Shown: piece by piece, positions 53,977 through 62,573 of the stretch | Layout of the letters: each line of letters begins with the position of its first letter | Numbering within the stretch: position 1 is the stretch's first letter | Source of the DNA: an uncultured Anaerolineae bacterium | GTDB lineage: Bacteria; Chloroflexota; Anaerolineae; CG2-30-64-16 | Assembly: GCA_937124585.1 (NCBI GenBank) | Contig: CAKZKT010000147.1 | Location: 1 to 64,000 of the forward strand | Reading direction: 5' to 3' | Length of the DNA stretch: 64,000 nt | The notes under the pieces: model-generated | What the model saw: the letters and a program-made list of their open reading frames with translations, nothing else | Databases searched by the model: none | Told to the model about the DNA's origin: nothing | Position numbers and translations under genes: made by a program

Positions 53977-55017
53977 TCACTCCGCCAACAGGCGCTCGAT
54001 GCCGGGCAGGCGCAGGCTCGTGCGCCTCGTCAGGAGCTGATAGACGTTGCGCAGCACGGGGAACTGGCGGCGCATCATCGCGACAGCCTCCGGCCTCATG
54101 CCGAGGGCCTCGGGTCCGGCCGTCAGTGAAACAGCAACACTGAACAGCCGTTTGCCGCATGCGGCTGCCTCGAACCAATCCAGTTCCTCCGGAGCCGCCC
54201 CGGCCAGGCGTGTATAGCCGGCCAGGATACGCTCGCGCCACGACCAGCCCTCGGCCGCGCCGACCAGCACCAGCGTCCAGGCGAGATCGAAGCGTGGATC
54301 AGAGAGCTCGATCTGCGTCCAGTCAATCACGGTTGCTGATCCGTCGGCTGCCAGGAGCACATTGGCCGGATGAAAATCCCAGTGAACGGGTGCAGGTCGG
54401 CGACACGGCACGCGATCGCGCCGCGCGGCGAGCCAATCAAGCAGCACATCGGCGTCGGCCAGGCTGAAGCGCGCCGTCGTTGCGCGCACCAACGCCAGCC
54501 AGCCATCCACGAACGCATAGGGGTTGTCGGGATAAGACGCGTGGCCGGGCGGCTCTGCAACAGCGAAGGGCCGCCAATCCAGCCGGTGCAACCGAACGAA
54601 AAGCGCGCAAAACAGATCCAAGAGCCGGCTCTGACGCGGCTCGGCCGACCGGAACAGGTGCGGCCAGAGGCTCTCCCCCGCGACCCGTTCCATGATGACG
54701 AACGGCTTGCCGAAAGGTGAGGCGTCGCGCTCCAACGCCAGCACGCGCGGCACAGGATAGCCCGCCGCGTGGAGCCGCTGCATCCCGTGAAATTCGCGGC
54801 CGGATTTGGTACAGGCATCCGCGCCGGGGTAGATGCGCAGGACGAGCGCCTGACGGCGTCGCGCCGCGGCCGGCCCCCATTCCAGATCGAAGGCGTAGAC
54901 ATCACTCTCCCAGCCAACGCTGATGCTGACCAGATCGTGCACGACCGCGTCCGGCCGGTCGGGGAACGCGCGACCGATATAGCCCTGTAGCGCAGCGCGC
55001 ATAGCGGCATTGGTCAT
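53977..55017 (-). CDS. APH-family phosphotransferase
   Basis: The 346-residue protein has a kinase fold of the aminoglycoside phosphotransferase/choline kinase group. Catalytic motif PVHWDFHPANVLL contains the HxDxxxxN residues, and VIDWTQIELSDP holds the metal-binding Asp. The N-lobe has VLRIYPGADACT with the ATP-binding Lys position unclear. Most relatives near metabolic genes phosphorylate choline, fructosamine, homoserine or sugars; resistance is not implied. Its ATG overlaps the aldo/keto reductase stop (ATGA), so the two act in one pathway. Confidence 0.82.
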   Translation of the reverse strand: MTNAAMRAALQGYIGRAFPDRPDAVVHDLVSISVGWESDVYAFDLEWGPAAARRRQALVLRIYPGADACTKSGREFHGMQRLHAAGYPVPRVLALERDASPFGKPFVIMERVAGESLWPHLFRSAEPRQSRLLDLFCALFVRLHRLDWRPFAVAEPPGHASYPDNPYAFVDGWLALVRATTARFSLADADVLLDWLAARRDRVPCRRPAPVHWDFHPANVLLAADGSATVIDWTQIELSDPRFDLAWTLVLVGAAEGWSWRERILAGYTRLAGAAPEELDWFEAAACGKRLFSVAVSLTAGPEALGMRPEAVAMMRRQFPVLRNVYQLLTRRTSLRLPGIERLLAE

Positions 55018-56000
55018 AGCGGCGCTGCGCGCATCGCATCCAACTGGCGCAATGCATCAGCCGGCAACGGACCGCGCGCCGCGCTGGCCGCTGCCGGCTC
55101 CAACTGCTGCCGGTCGGAGATGCCCACCAGCGCGGTCGAGATGGTCGGCGCGCTCAGGGCGAAGCGCAGTGCAGCCTCGACCAGGCTGCCGGCATAGCCG
55201 GCACGCACGAGAAAGTCGAAACGTCGGGCATAGGCGACATCGGCAGCGTAATCGCGGCCAGAGGCGATCGGCTCTACCGCGGCCAGCGCGTTCGGGTGGC
55301 GCTCGGCAAGGCCGCTGAGCGCGCCGCCGGCCAGCACGCGGATGGCGATCACACCCATGCCGCGATCGGTCGCCCGTTCCATCAGCCGCTCATAATCCTG
55401 GAAAGGAAAGTCGGGGCCGACTGCCTGGCCAGCGGACGGGTTGATGAGATTGTAGCAGCACTGGATCGTCTGGGCCGGGATTGCAGCGACCGCCCGCTGC
55501 AGGGCCGCGGTCTCACCCAGGCCATTGATGCCCCAGAAGCGCGCTTTGCCCTGGGCGCACAACTTCTCGAACGCCTCGCCGGCCCGCAGCGCGTCCTCGA
55601 CGCTGACCCAACGCCGCTCCGGCCGACGGCGGTCGGCGAGGGGATTGTGCAACTGGATCAGGTCTACCATCTCGCGGCGCAGCCGACGCAGGCTGGCCTC
55701 GACCGAGGCGATCACGGCGGTTGCAATCGGCTCGTCGTCCGTCGCAGCAAGCTGGACTTTCGTGCCGACCAGCACATCGGCCTTCAATTCGGCCAGCACG
55801 CGGCCCAGGTTCGTCTCAGAGAGGCCGTTGCCGTAGATGGCCGCGGTGTCGAAGTAGTTGATGCCCAGCTCGATGGCGCGAGCAACCGTCGCCGTCATCT
55901 CGCGAGGCTCGCCCTTCACCAGCAGCCCGCCGACCGCGCCGCAGCCGAAGCCGAGAACAGAGACGCGCAGGCCCGTACGGCCCAGAAGACGATATTCCAT
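55014..56000 (-). CDS. Aldo/keto reductase
   Basis: The 328-residue oxidoreductase starts MEYRLLGRTGLRVSVLGFG. The catalytic area INYFDTAAIYGNGLSETNLG provides Asp and Tyr, VLVGTKVQL the Lys, and LIQLHNPL the His. The C-terminal ALVGISDRQQLEPA is the cofactor end. The sequence is of the YghZ/L-fucose- or rhamnose-dehydrogenase-like AKR group. ATG 56000 is chosen; upstream TTG 56015 would make a longer start that overlaps the enolase-family gene. It is co-directional with the enolase-superfamily gene 11 bp before it. Confidence 0.87.
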   Translation of the reverse strand: MEYRLLGRTGLRVSVLGFGCGAVGGLLVKGEPREMTATVARAIELGINYFDTAAIYGNGLSETNLGRVLAELKADVLVGTKVQLAATDDEPIATAVIASVEASLRRLRREMVDLIQLHNPLADRRRPERRWVSVEDALRAGEAFEKLCAQGKARFWGINGLGETAALQRAVAAIPAQTIQCCYNLINPSAGQAVGPDFPFQDYERLMERATDRGMGVIAIRVLAGGALSGLAERHPNALAAVEPIASGRDYAADVAYARRFDFLVRAGYAGSLVEAALRFALSAPTISTALVGISDRQQLEPAAASAARGPLPADALRQLDAMRAAPL

Positions 56001-56011
56001 GCCTCCCCCGT

Positions 56012-57202
56012 TCAATCGAAGAAGTCTTCATCTCCAGGCTGGAGATAGGGTCGGGCTTTCTCCGGGTTGAGCTCCACGCCCAGTCCGGGCCGATCCCACA
56101 CCTCGATGTGGCTGTCTACGACGATCGGATTTGGCAGGCTCTCGACGATATCGTACCACCATTCAGGCCGGCCGGTCGGATACTCGAAGGCAATGTAGTT
56201 GTGGGGCAGCGTTGCGCAGACCTGCACCAGGGCGGCCAAGCCGATCAAGCCGTCGGCGATGCCATGTGGCGCGATGAGGATGCCGTGCAGGTCGGCGTAT
56301 TCGGCGATCCATTTCAGCTCGGCCAGGCCGCCGACGTCGGCCGGGTCGGGTCCGATGATGCGCACGGCCTGCTTTTCGATCAGATCCACAAAGTTGTGAC
56401 GGAGATAGATCTGCTCGCCGGTATGAATAGGGGTCGCGGTGGCGCGTGTGACTTCGCTGTAGAGCTGGGCCAGCACGTAGGGGGTGTAGTCCCCGGTGAT
56501 GAGGTCTTCCAGCCACATCACGTTCAGCGGTTCCAGCGCCCTCGCCAGACGGATGGCATCGGGCACGGTCCAGCCTGGCCCGCAGTCGAGAGCCAGGCCT
56601 ACCTCGTCGCCGAGCACGGCCTTCATCGCTTCGACGCAGGCGATCACGTGCTTCAGCCCGCGCTCGGTGAGGGGACCGCGGTTGGGGTAGAACTGGCCCT
56701 CACGCACGTCGCTGTAGGTGAAGTCAGGCAGGCGGAGCGGCATCGGACTATGGAAGCCGATCCCCTGTTTGATGATTGAGAACTTTTCAGGCGAGGCCTT
56801 CATCAGGGCCATGTTCGCCGCGAAATCGTCGGGGGTGTAGCCGGTCATGGGGAAGCGCACCGCGCCATTGTAGACGCGCACCCGGTCGCGCACCTTGCCG
56901 CCGAGCAGCTTGTAGACCGGCAATCCGGACGCCTTGCCGGCAATGTCCCAAAGGGCCATTTCGATGGCGCTCACAGCTGCGCCCCAGGGTTTGAAGCTGC
57001 CGAGCCGACGGATTTTCAGCATCACCCGCTCGACGTTGGTCGGGTCTTCGCCCACGATGAACGGTTTATAGAACAGCACGTGCGGCTTGAGGTAGGGCTT
57101 GGGCCATTCGGCCTGGCCCCAGCCGACGATTCCCTCGTCGGTGACGATGCGCACAACCGGATGCTGGCCAATGATCGCACATTTGAGGTCCGTGATCTGC
57201 AT
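56012..57202 (-). CDS. Mandelate racemase/galactonate dehydratase-like enolase-superfamily enzyme
   Basis: The 396-residue enzyme belongs to the mandelate racemase/muconate lactonizing group. Metal-ligand positions are the Asp of LALDCGPGW, Glu of MWLEDL and Glu of HTGEQIY. The catalytic His is in ILIAPHGIAD, giving a galactonate dehydratase-like His base. The Lys position (SIIKQGIG) departs from KxK. A sugar acid dehydratase is the best guess, parallel to the GudD-like gene at 2900 but of a different branch. A 109-bp upstream spacer contains GTGAAACGTG repeats. Confidence 0.88.
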   Translation of the reverse strand: MQITDLKCAIIGQHPVVRIVTDEGIVGWGQAEWPKPYLKPHVLFYKPFIVGEDPTNVERVMLKIRRLGSFKPWGAAVSAIEMALWDIAGKASGLPVYKLLGGKVRDRVRVYNGAVRFPMTGYTPDDFAANMALMKASPEKFSIIKQGIGFHSPMPLRLPDFTYSDVREGQFYPNRGPLTERGLKHVIACVEAMKAVLGDEVGLALDCGPGWTVPDAIRLARALEPLNVMWLEDLITGDYTPYVLAQLYSEVTRATATPIHTGEQIYLRHNFVDLIEKQAVRIIGPDPADVGGLAELKWIAEYADLHGILIAPHGIADGLIGLAALVQVCATLPHNYIAFEYPTGRPEWWYDIVESLPNPIVVDSHIEVWDRPGLGVELNPEKARPYLQPGDEDFFD

Positions 57203-57311
57203 GGTTGGTCTCCGTTGGATTGGGGTGTGGGTTGTGAGGTGAAACGTGAAATGTCAGGCACCATACACCATACGTCATGCGTCAAATGGCAGATCGATGA
57301 CGCCGGACGTT

Positions 57312-57947
57312 CTATGCCTCTCGCTGGCTGTCTTTTTCCCGCGCGACCAGGATGATGATTTGCGCGGCGACTTCGGGATTTACGGCGCCAGTGTTGATTG
57401 TCAGATGGTAGTAGCGAGGGTCTTTCCACTCGGCGTTCGGGTACATGTGACGGATCGCCTGGCGTTTTTCTTCGTCGGAGGCGGCGATGCGGCGACGGGC
57501 TTCGGCCTCGGCGATGTTGTAGCGTTGCATGAGCCGACGGACGCGCACCTCGATCGGCGCGTAGAGATGCACATGCAGCGCAGTAGGCCAGTCGCGCAAT
57601 GCCATCTGTCCGCCGCGGCCGACGATGACCACGTTTCCCTCGGCCGCGACCTGTTCCATGGTCTGGCGCACGATGCGAATGTAGGTCTGGTCGTCTACGG
57701 CGCGCTTGCTGTCGAACGCGGTGGGCTGCTTGCTGTAGAGGCTGAGCATGTCGGAGCTGACCAGCCGGGCGCGCGTGGCAAAGCTGCGTTCCATCGCCAG
57801 GACTGCTTCGACATCTACACCGGCCTGCCGCGCGATCTCGGACAGCAGCGCTTTGTCCACGCGGCGATAGCCGAGCTCCTGGCATACCAGATCAGCGATG
57901 CGATCTCCTTCGCTGCCCAGTTCGCGCGAGATGGTGATCACAGCCAT
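57312..57947 (-). CDS. Cytidylate kinase-like family protein
   Basis: The 211-residue protein matches the cytidylate-kinase-like family (Cmk-related P-loop). It starts MAVITISRELGSEGDRIADLVCQELGYRRVDK, has VVIVGRGGQMALRDWPTALHVHL, and a RRRIAASDEEKRQAIRHMY helix. The P-loop is the atypical SRELGSEGDRIA form rather than GPSGSGK. These proteins sit beside many different operons and their substrates are unknown. ATG 57947 has GAGGGGGG upstream. It is 29 bp behind the DUF1349 gene and may phosphorylate a metabolite or act in regulation. Confidence 0.82.
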   Translation of the reverse strand: MAVITISRELGSEGDRIADLVCQELGYRRVDKALLSEIARQAGVDVEAVLAMERSFATRARLVSSDMLSLYSKQPTAFDSKRAVDDQTYIRIVRQTMEQVAAEGNVVIVGRGGQMALRDWPTALHVHLYAPIEVRVRRLMQRYNIAEAEARRRIAASDEEKRQAIRHMYPNAEWKDPRYYHLTINTGAVNPEVAAQIIILVAREKDSQREA

Positions 57948-57976
57948 ATGTCCCCCCTCGATCTGCCCGGCGACGC

Positions 57977-58591
57977 TCACACGCCAGCCCGCAGATCGGT
58001 GATCGTCCGTGAGTCCACTGTGAAGCTAAGGAAATCCACCGTGGTGCCTGGGCCGGTCGGGCATTGCGCCACCAGCCCGACCTGGATCGTGGGAGGCACG
58101 ACCAATCGGAACAGGCGCACCATCTGCCAGCCTTTGCCGTCCAACGCGTAGTGCATGCCGAAGACATCGCCAGCACGGAAAAGCTGCAGCCACACATCCG
58201 GCGCGACCAAGTTGACGCCGTTGGCGTCATCGGAGTATTCATTGGTGACGACGCTGACGATGGCACGGGTGCCGAAATCAGTCGCCTCGTAGCAAAGTTT
58301 GGCCCAGTGCAGAGCGTCGTGTCGCGCCATGAGTGCAGCGGCATCGTAGTGAGAAGCGTGGACAGGGCGCACATGGGCCTGTGCGACGAAGTCACCCATG
58401 ACTTCGAGCCATAGATAGGGGGCGTTGTCTGGCGTTTGCGTCCCATCGGGAGACCGGAAGTAGTCCGTCTTGGGGCCGACCTGCACGCGCAGGCCGCGAC
58501 CGGACAGCGGCTCCCAGCGCAGCGGCGGATGGGTCCAGCGCAGCGGGCTGGAGGACAGAGTCTGCGGCGTGAGGGCATCCAGCAGGTTCAT
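57977..58591 (-). CDS. DUF1349-type jelly-roll protein
   Basis: The 204-residue protein resembles DUF1349/YesU-type beta-sandwich proteins. Marks are LRWTHPPLRWEPLSGRGLRVQVGPKTDYFRSPDG, DNAPYLWLEVMGDFVAQAHV, DALHWAKLCYEATDFG and SVVTNEYSDDANG. The fold is shared with carbohydrate-binding or hydrolytic concanavalin-like proteins; the exact role is unknown. ATG 58591 has GAGGAGG upstream; a longer frame upstream crosses the repeat element at 58703 and is rejected. It is co-directional with the cytidylate-kinase-like gene. Confidence 0.8.
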   Translation of the reverse strand: MNLLDALTPQTLSSSPLRWTHPPLRWEPLSGRGLRVQVGPKTDYFRSPDGTQTPDNAPYLWLEVMGDFVAQAHVRPVHASHYDAAALMARHDALHWAKLCYEATDFGTRAIVSVVTNEYSDDANGVNLVAPDVWLQLFRAGDVFGMHYALDGKGWQMVRLFRLVVPPTIQVGLVAQCPTGPGTTVDFLSFTVDSRTITDLRAGV

Positions 58592-58702
58592 GGGAATTCC
58601 TCCTCGGCATGGCGATTGGAGATTCAAGAGGAAGTATAACACAGCAAGCGAATTCGAGAAAAGTTCCGCCGGGGCGAGCAGAAACGAAAGGTTGGCCATG
58701 CG

Positions 58703-58775
58703 CCCGACACGGACCATCACGAATGCCACGGATCAACGGGCACGCCTCCGTGGCCTCCGTGCCCTCCGTGTCGAG
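58703..58775. repeat. 73-nt palindromic element, copy C (opposite orientation)
   Basis: The element starts CCCGACACGGACCATC and ends CTCCGTGTCGAG. Its reverse complement aligns base by base with copy B, including the GGCGGAGGTCGC flank on one side and a GCGCA(T/C)GGCC...TTTCTGC flank on the other. It lies between the GH42 and DUF1349 genes in the 204-bp spacer, which has nothing else recognisable except the DUF1349 leader. Confidence 0.8.
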
Positions 58776-58795
58776 CGACCTCCGCCACACACCAA

Positions 58796-60811
58796 TCAGA
58801 GACCACCCTCCCTCACAATCCTCACACCGAACGGCGGAATCTCCACACTATCGCCGACCGCTGCGGCCGCCAACAGGTCAAACCCCGGCCTCGCCAGCGC
58901 AACCTTGACCGCCGCATCGCTATGGTTTAGATAAAACGCGTATCGCGTTCCACCCCTACTGCGATAACTCACCTCGACGCACTCCGGCAAGTCGGACAGC
59001 ACCGCAACGCCAGCTCCCGGCAGCACACCATAACGCAGAAAACCGATCAGACCGGCTGGCTCCATAACCGTCCCGACATAAAAACAACAGCCCTTGCCGT
59101 AGGCATGGCGCACCACTGCCGGCTTCCCTGCATAATAACGACCCTCATAACGATGCGACACCTCCGCGTCCCCCTCCGGCACCAGCACATCGGCCAGGCC
59201 ATACGCGCGGTAAAGATGATTGGCCGGACAGCGCACCCGCATCTCCAGGCCGGGGATCTGTGAGAACGCATCGTACTCCTCGACATAGCAACCCGCGACC
59301 TCGCGCAGAGGGCCAGGCAGCAGCGCGTCCACGATGGCGCCCTCCGACTCCTTCACCCCACTGCGCGGCCCGAGAATCAACGTGCCGCCCGCGCGGACAA
59401 ACGCCGCCAGCCGCTCGGCGGTCGCCGGCGGACACACATGGACGCTCGGCGCAATGAGCACCTTGTAGCGCGTCAGATCGGCGTCAATGCTCACCGCATC
59501 CGCCACAACCCCCAGCCGCGCCAGTGCAGCATCCCACCCGTTCGCCATCGCCCGATAATCGAAGCCATCGCCGGTATTTGGCTGCGTCTCCAGCGCCCAC
59601 AGGCTATCGTAGTCATAGAGAATGCCCACCTCGGCCGCCACCTCGCTGCCGTCCAGCTCGGTCGAAAGCGCCCGGAACTCCGCGCCAAGCTGCTTCACCT
59701 CCTCGTACCGGCGCTGCGGGATGCCGTGATGATAAAGAATGCCGTGCCAGTACTGCTCGCGACCCCACCGACACGAACGCCAGCGGAAGAAACTGATCAT
59801 GTCTGCGCCGCGCGCGACCGCCTGATAGGCCCACAGCCGCATCTGACCCGGTGGCGGCGTAGCGGCATAACTGCCCCAGCCGCCTGGCCCCGATGCCTGC
59901 TCCATCACCCACACGGGCTTCTGCTTCAGCCCGCGCATCAAATCGTGCGCCAGGGGTGCCGGTGGCCGGTTCGTGTTATTGGCGAGAAACGGATAATTAT
60001 CCCACGAAACGATATCCAGGTCGGTGGCCAACTTGAAATAGTCAATCTGATGGAAAAGCCCCATCAAATTGTGCGTGATCGGCCGGCCAGGCGAATGACG
60101 GCGAATGATCTCCACCTGCTCGCGATTCATCTCGACCTGCACATCGGACGAAAAACGATAAAAATCAAGCACCAGACCTGGATTCTGCCCGTCGTTGGCC
60201 GTCCGATCGGCGGTGTCCATTGGCGGCCAGATCTGATCGAAATCGTCATACTCATGACTCCAGAACACCGTACCCCAGGCCGCGTTCAGCGCCGCGATGT
60301 CATTGTTGAAGCGCCGGCGCAGCCACGAGCGAAATGCCCGCCCACAATTCGGGCAATGACAGCGCGCAGTGCCGTGACAACCGAACTCGTTATCGGTCTG
60401 CCAGGCGACCACGTGCGGATTCTGGCCCAGCGCGGCCGTCATCTTCTCGACGATGCGCCGCGCATAGGCACGATAGCCGGGATGATTCTTGCACGCATCC
60501 TGCCGCTGACCCCACTCCTTCACCTGGCCGTTGCTTTTCACCTGATGAATATCGGGGTACATCTCATGCAGCCACGCCGGATAAGTGGGCGTGGGCGTGC
60601 CGAGGATCGTCTGGATGCCATAGCGACCGAACAGATTAATGGCCTCCTCCAGCCAGCCGAAATCAAACTGCCCCTCGCGAGGCTCCAGGCGATGCCATGC
60701 AAACTCCGCCATCCGCACCCGGCTAATGCCGGCCTCTTGCATCAAACGAGCATCGGTCTCCCAACGCTCACGTGGCCAGTGTTCAGGATAATAAGCGACG
60801 CCGAGAATCAT
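58796..60811 (-). CDS. GH42 beta-galactosidase
   Basis: The 671-residue glycoside hydrolase cleaves terminal beta-galactosides. The start is MILGVAYYPEHWPRERWETD. The acid/base Glu is in VAWQTDNEFGCHG and the nucleophile Glu in VMEQASGPGGWG. The zinc-type cysteine cluster (CHGTARCHCPNC) found in many GH42 enzymes is present. The middle trimerisation and C-terminal domains are intact, and no signal peptide is seen. It may release galactose from imported oligosaccharides. Confidence 0.93.
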   Translation of the reverse strand: MILGVAYYPEHWPRERWETDARLMQEAGISRVRMAEFAWHRLEPREGQFDFGWLEEAINLFGRYGIQTILGTPTPTYPAWLHEMYPDIHQVKSNGQVKEWGQRQDACKNHPGYRAYARRIVEKMTAALGQNPHVVAWQTDNEFGCHGTARCHCPNCGRAFRSWLRRRFNNDIAALNAAWGTVFWSHEYDDFDQIWPPMDTADRTANDGQNPGLVLDFYRFSSDVQVEMNREQVEIIRRHSPGRPITHNLMGLFHQIDYFKLATDLDIVSWDNYPFLANNTNRPPAPLAHDLMRGLKQKPVWVMEQASGPGGWGSYAATPPPGQMRLWAYQAVARGADMISFFRWRSCRWGREQYWHGILYHHGIPQRRYEEVKQLGAEFRALSTELDGSEVAAEVGILYDYDSLWALETQPNTGDGFDYRAMANGWDAALARLGVVADAVSIDADLTRYKVLIAPSVHVCPPATAERLAAFVRAGGTLILGPRSGVKESEGAIVDALLPGPLREVAGCYVEEYDAFSQIPGLEMRVRCPANHLYRAYGLADVLVPEGDAEVSHRYEGRYYAGKPAVVRHAYGKGCCFYVGTVMEPAGLIGFLRYGVLPGAGVAVLSDLPECVEVSYRSRGGTRYAFYLNHSDAAVKVALARPGFDLLAAAAVGDSVEIPPFGVRIVREGGL

Positions 60812-60841
60812 AGGCTTTGACTCCTTTCTTATTTTGATTTC

Positions 60842-62287
60842 TCAATCCAGTGGAAACATCGGCCGTTGCACGCGGCGAAACTCCATCCGCTCCACCCGAC
60901 AATTGGTACAGCCCGGAGTGAAGGCCAGAATCGAACGCGGCGCGATACGGGCAAACTCCGTAGTCAAATAGCCGCGCTTGAGCACCACAATGCGATAATC
61001 GAGCGGCTCCAGGCCCAACACGCGCAGCTGGAGCGGATCCTCGAAACTGTGCCGCGTAGCAGACAAGACGACATCTATGCCGGCCACATTGAGCACAGCG
61101 ATGGGGCCGATCCGCGTGCGGCCCATGGCCTGGCGCAGCCCACCGCGCCAGGCTGCACCATCGAAAAGCGAGCGCACGACACCCGTCACGGCCAGCGGCC
61201 GACCGTGGCGCACATCGAGCTTGCCGCCGATCTCCAGGCTGATCTCCGCGCCGACACCGGCTGCCAGACAGGCCTCCACCGCATCGCGATCCCACATCCC
61301 CGCATAAAGCACACTGCTCACCTGGCGTTCGAGCAGCGCGGCCAATAAAGCCGGCACATCGGTCGAGCCGCCGGCGCCGGGATTGTCGCCGGAATCGGAG
61401 AGGAAAACCGTCGGCTCCGCCGCGGCCAGAGCCGTTTCGACCGCCTCCTCCAGATCATACGCTTCGGCGCTGATCGCGAACTCATGGCGCCGGGCCCAAA
61501 ACTCGGCCGCGATGCGTTCGGCCTGGGCCTGGGCCAGAGCGGCATCGCCATCGGTCACAACGACCGCGCTGACGCCGATATCGGGCACGTCGGCCCAGCA
61601 GTGACCGTTCATCAACGACGCCGAGAGGACACCGGGGATGCGTTCGACCTCGGCGACCAGGGCCATCATGGACTTCATCGGGTCCAAACTGGTCTGGGCC
61701 ATCTCGCCGGGCAACAGGAACGGGATCTTGGCAAAGCCGATGCAGGGCCGAACGCCCTCGGTCAAAATCTGCAGCAACAGCTGCGCGGCGCGCTGACCGG
61801 TCTCAAACGCGTCATCATGCGGGGCCGTCTTGTACGCGACCAGCGCATCCACGTAGCGCATGGTGTTGCGGATCAGATTGGCGTGCATGTCGAGCGCGAC
61901 CGTGATCGGCACATCCTGGCCGACGCGAGCGCGCAGATCGGCCAGCAGGTCGTCCTCGCAATAGTCCAGCCCCTCAGCGCGCATTGCGCCGTGAAGCGCC
62001 AAACAGACGCCGTCCACATTCTGCGCTGCGGCCAGAATGCCAGCCTTAAACTGCTCATAGGCCGGGCGCGCCACCACCCCGCCGGGCATGGCCCAGGCCG
62101 TCAGCGACGGCACGAGCGCGATGTCGCCGCGCCGGCTCAACGTCTCCACGATGCCGGCAAACGAGCTGCGGCGCAGCGGCATTTGAAGCGTCTCCGCGCC
62201 CCAGCGCACGAAGAAATCATCTGCGGTGGTGAGAAACGGGGTAAATGTGTTCGACTCGTGCCCAAAGGCACCGACCAGGACTCGCAT
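60842..62287 (-). CDS. mlrC: M81 family metallopeptidase (MlrC, microcystinase C-like)
   Basis: The 481-residue protein matches MlrC/M81. It has MRVLVGAFGHESNTFTPF, VCLALHGAMRAEGLDYCEDDLLADLR, VALDMHANLIRNTM, YKTAPHDD and SDNPGAGGSTDVP. His and Asp metal ligands are in HESNTF, DMHAN and PHDD. Outside microcystin degraders, M81 proteins act on small peptides or amide-type sugars. ATG 62287 is preferred over a much longer upstream frame that enters the promoter area; AAGGCAGG lies upstream. It is 30 bp before the GH42 gene, on the same strand. Confidence 0.88.
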   Translation of the reverse strand: MRVLVGAFGHESNTFTPFLTTADDFFVRWGAETLQMPLRRSSFAGIVETLSRRGDIALVPSLTAWAMPGGVVARPAYEQFKAGILAAAQNVDGVCLALHGAMRAEGLDYCEDDLLADLRARVGQDVPITVALDMHANLIRNTMRYVDALVAYKTAPHDDAFETGQRAAQLLLQILTEGVRPCIGFAKIPFLLPGEMAQTSLDPMKSMMALVAEVERIPGVLSASLMNGHCWADVPDIGVSAVVVTDGDAALAQAQAERIAAEFWARRHEFAISAEAYDLEEAVETALAAAEPTVFLSDSGDNPGAGGSTDVPALLAALLERQVSSVLYAGMWDRDAVEACLAAGVGAEISLEIGGKLDVRHGRPLAVTGVVRSLFDGAAWRGGLRQAMGRTRIGPIAVLNVAGIDVVLSATRHSFEDPLQLRVLGLEPLDYRIVVLKRGYLTTEFARIAPRSILAFTPGCTNCRVERMEFRRVQRPMFPLD

Positions 62288-62352
62288 GTGCACCTGCCTT
62301 GTGAAGAAATATTCCGGACATGCAAGGCTTCCCAGAGGAATGCCCGCAATAT

Positions 62353-62380
62353 ATTGTACCGCGATTTCGGGCCGGATCAA
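62353..62380 (-). promoter_or_regulatory. Probable promoter of the mlrC-GH42 operon
   Basis: On the minus strand TTGATC (62375-62380) and TACAAT (62353-62358) are 16 nt apart, about 65 bp before the MlrC start. The match is weaker than the divergent LacI promoter about 110 bp away. Confidence 0.5.
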
Positions 62381-62486
62381 CTCTCGGATTGCCCTGTATC
62401 GCGCAGGAAAAGCGCTCCGCAAAGATCTATTCACACGCGTTTTTCTCAGACAAAAGAACGAGTATGCTCAAATTGCCCCGAAAGCA

Positions 62487-62540
62487 TTGACAGTCGTATC
62501 ATGTTGTGCTATTGTGAAAAAGCGTTACCGGTAGCGTTTT
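62487..62540 (+). promoter_or_regulatory. Promoter and LacI-type operator
   Basis: TTGACA (62487-62492), 17 nt, TATTGT (62510-62515). A CG-centred imperfect palindrome AGCGTTACCGGTAGCGTT lies at 62521-62538 directly after the -10 box. GTTACCGGTA is a classic LacI/GalR operator core, so the regulator 34 bp downstream should repress its own promoter. Confidence 0.75.
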
Positions 62541-62573
62541 CACCTCTCTTCCTGCCGCGGCGAGGGCTATCCG

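Noticed and set aside
53977-55017. Aminoglycoside resistance gene
   Set aside because: Only the general APH fold is visible and the gene is coupled to metabolic genes, so a metabolic kinase is more likely.
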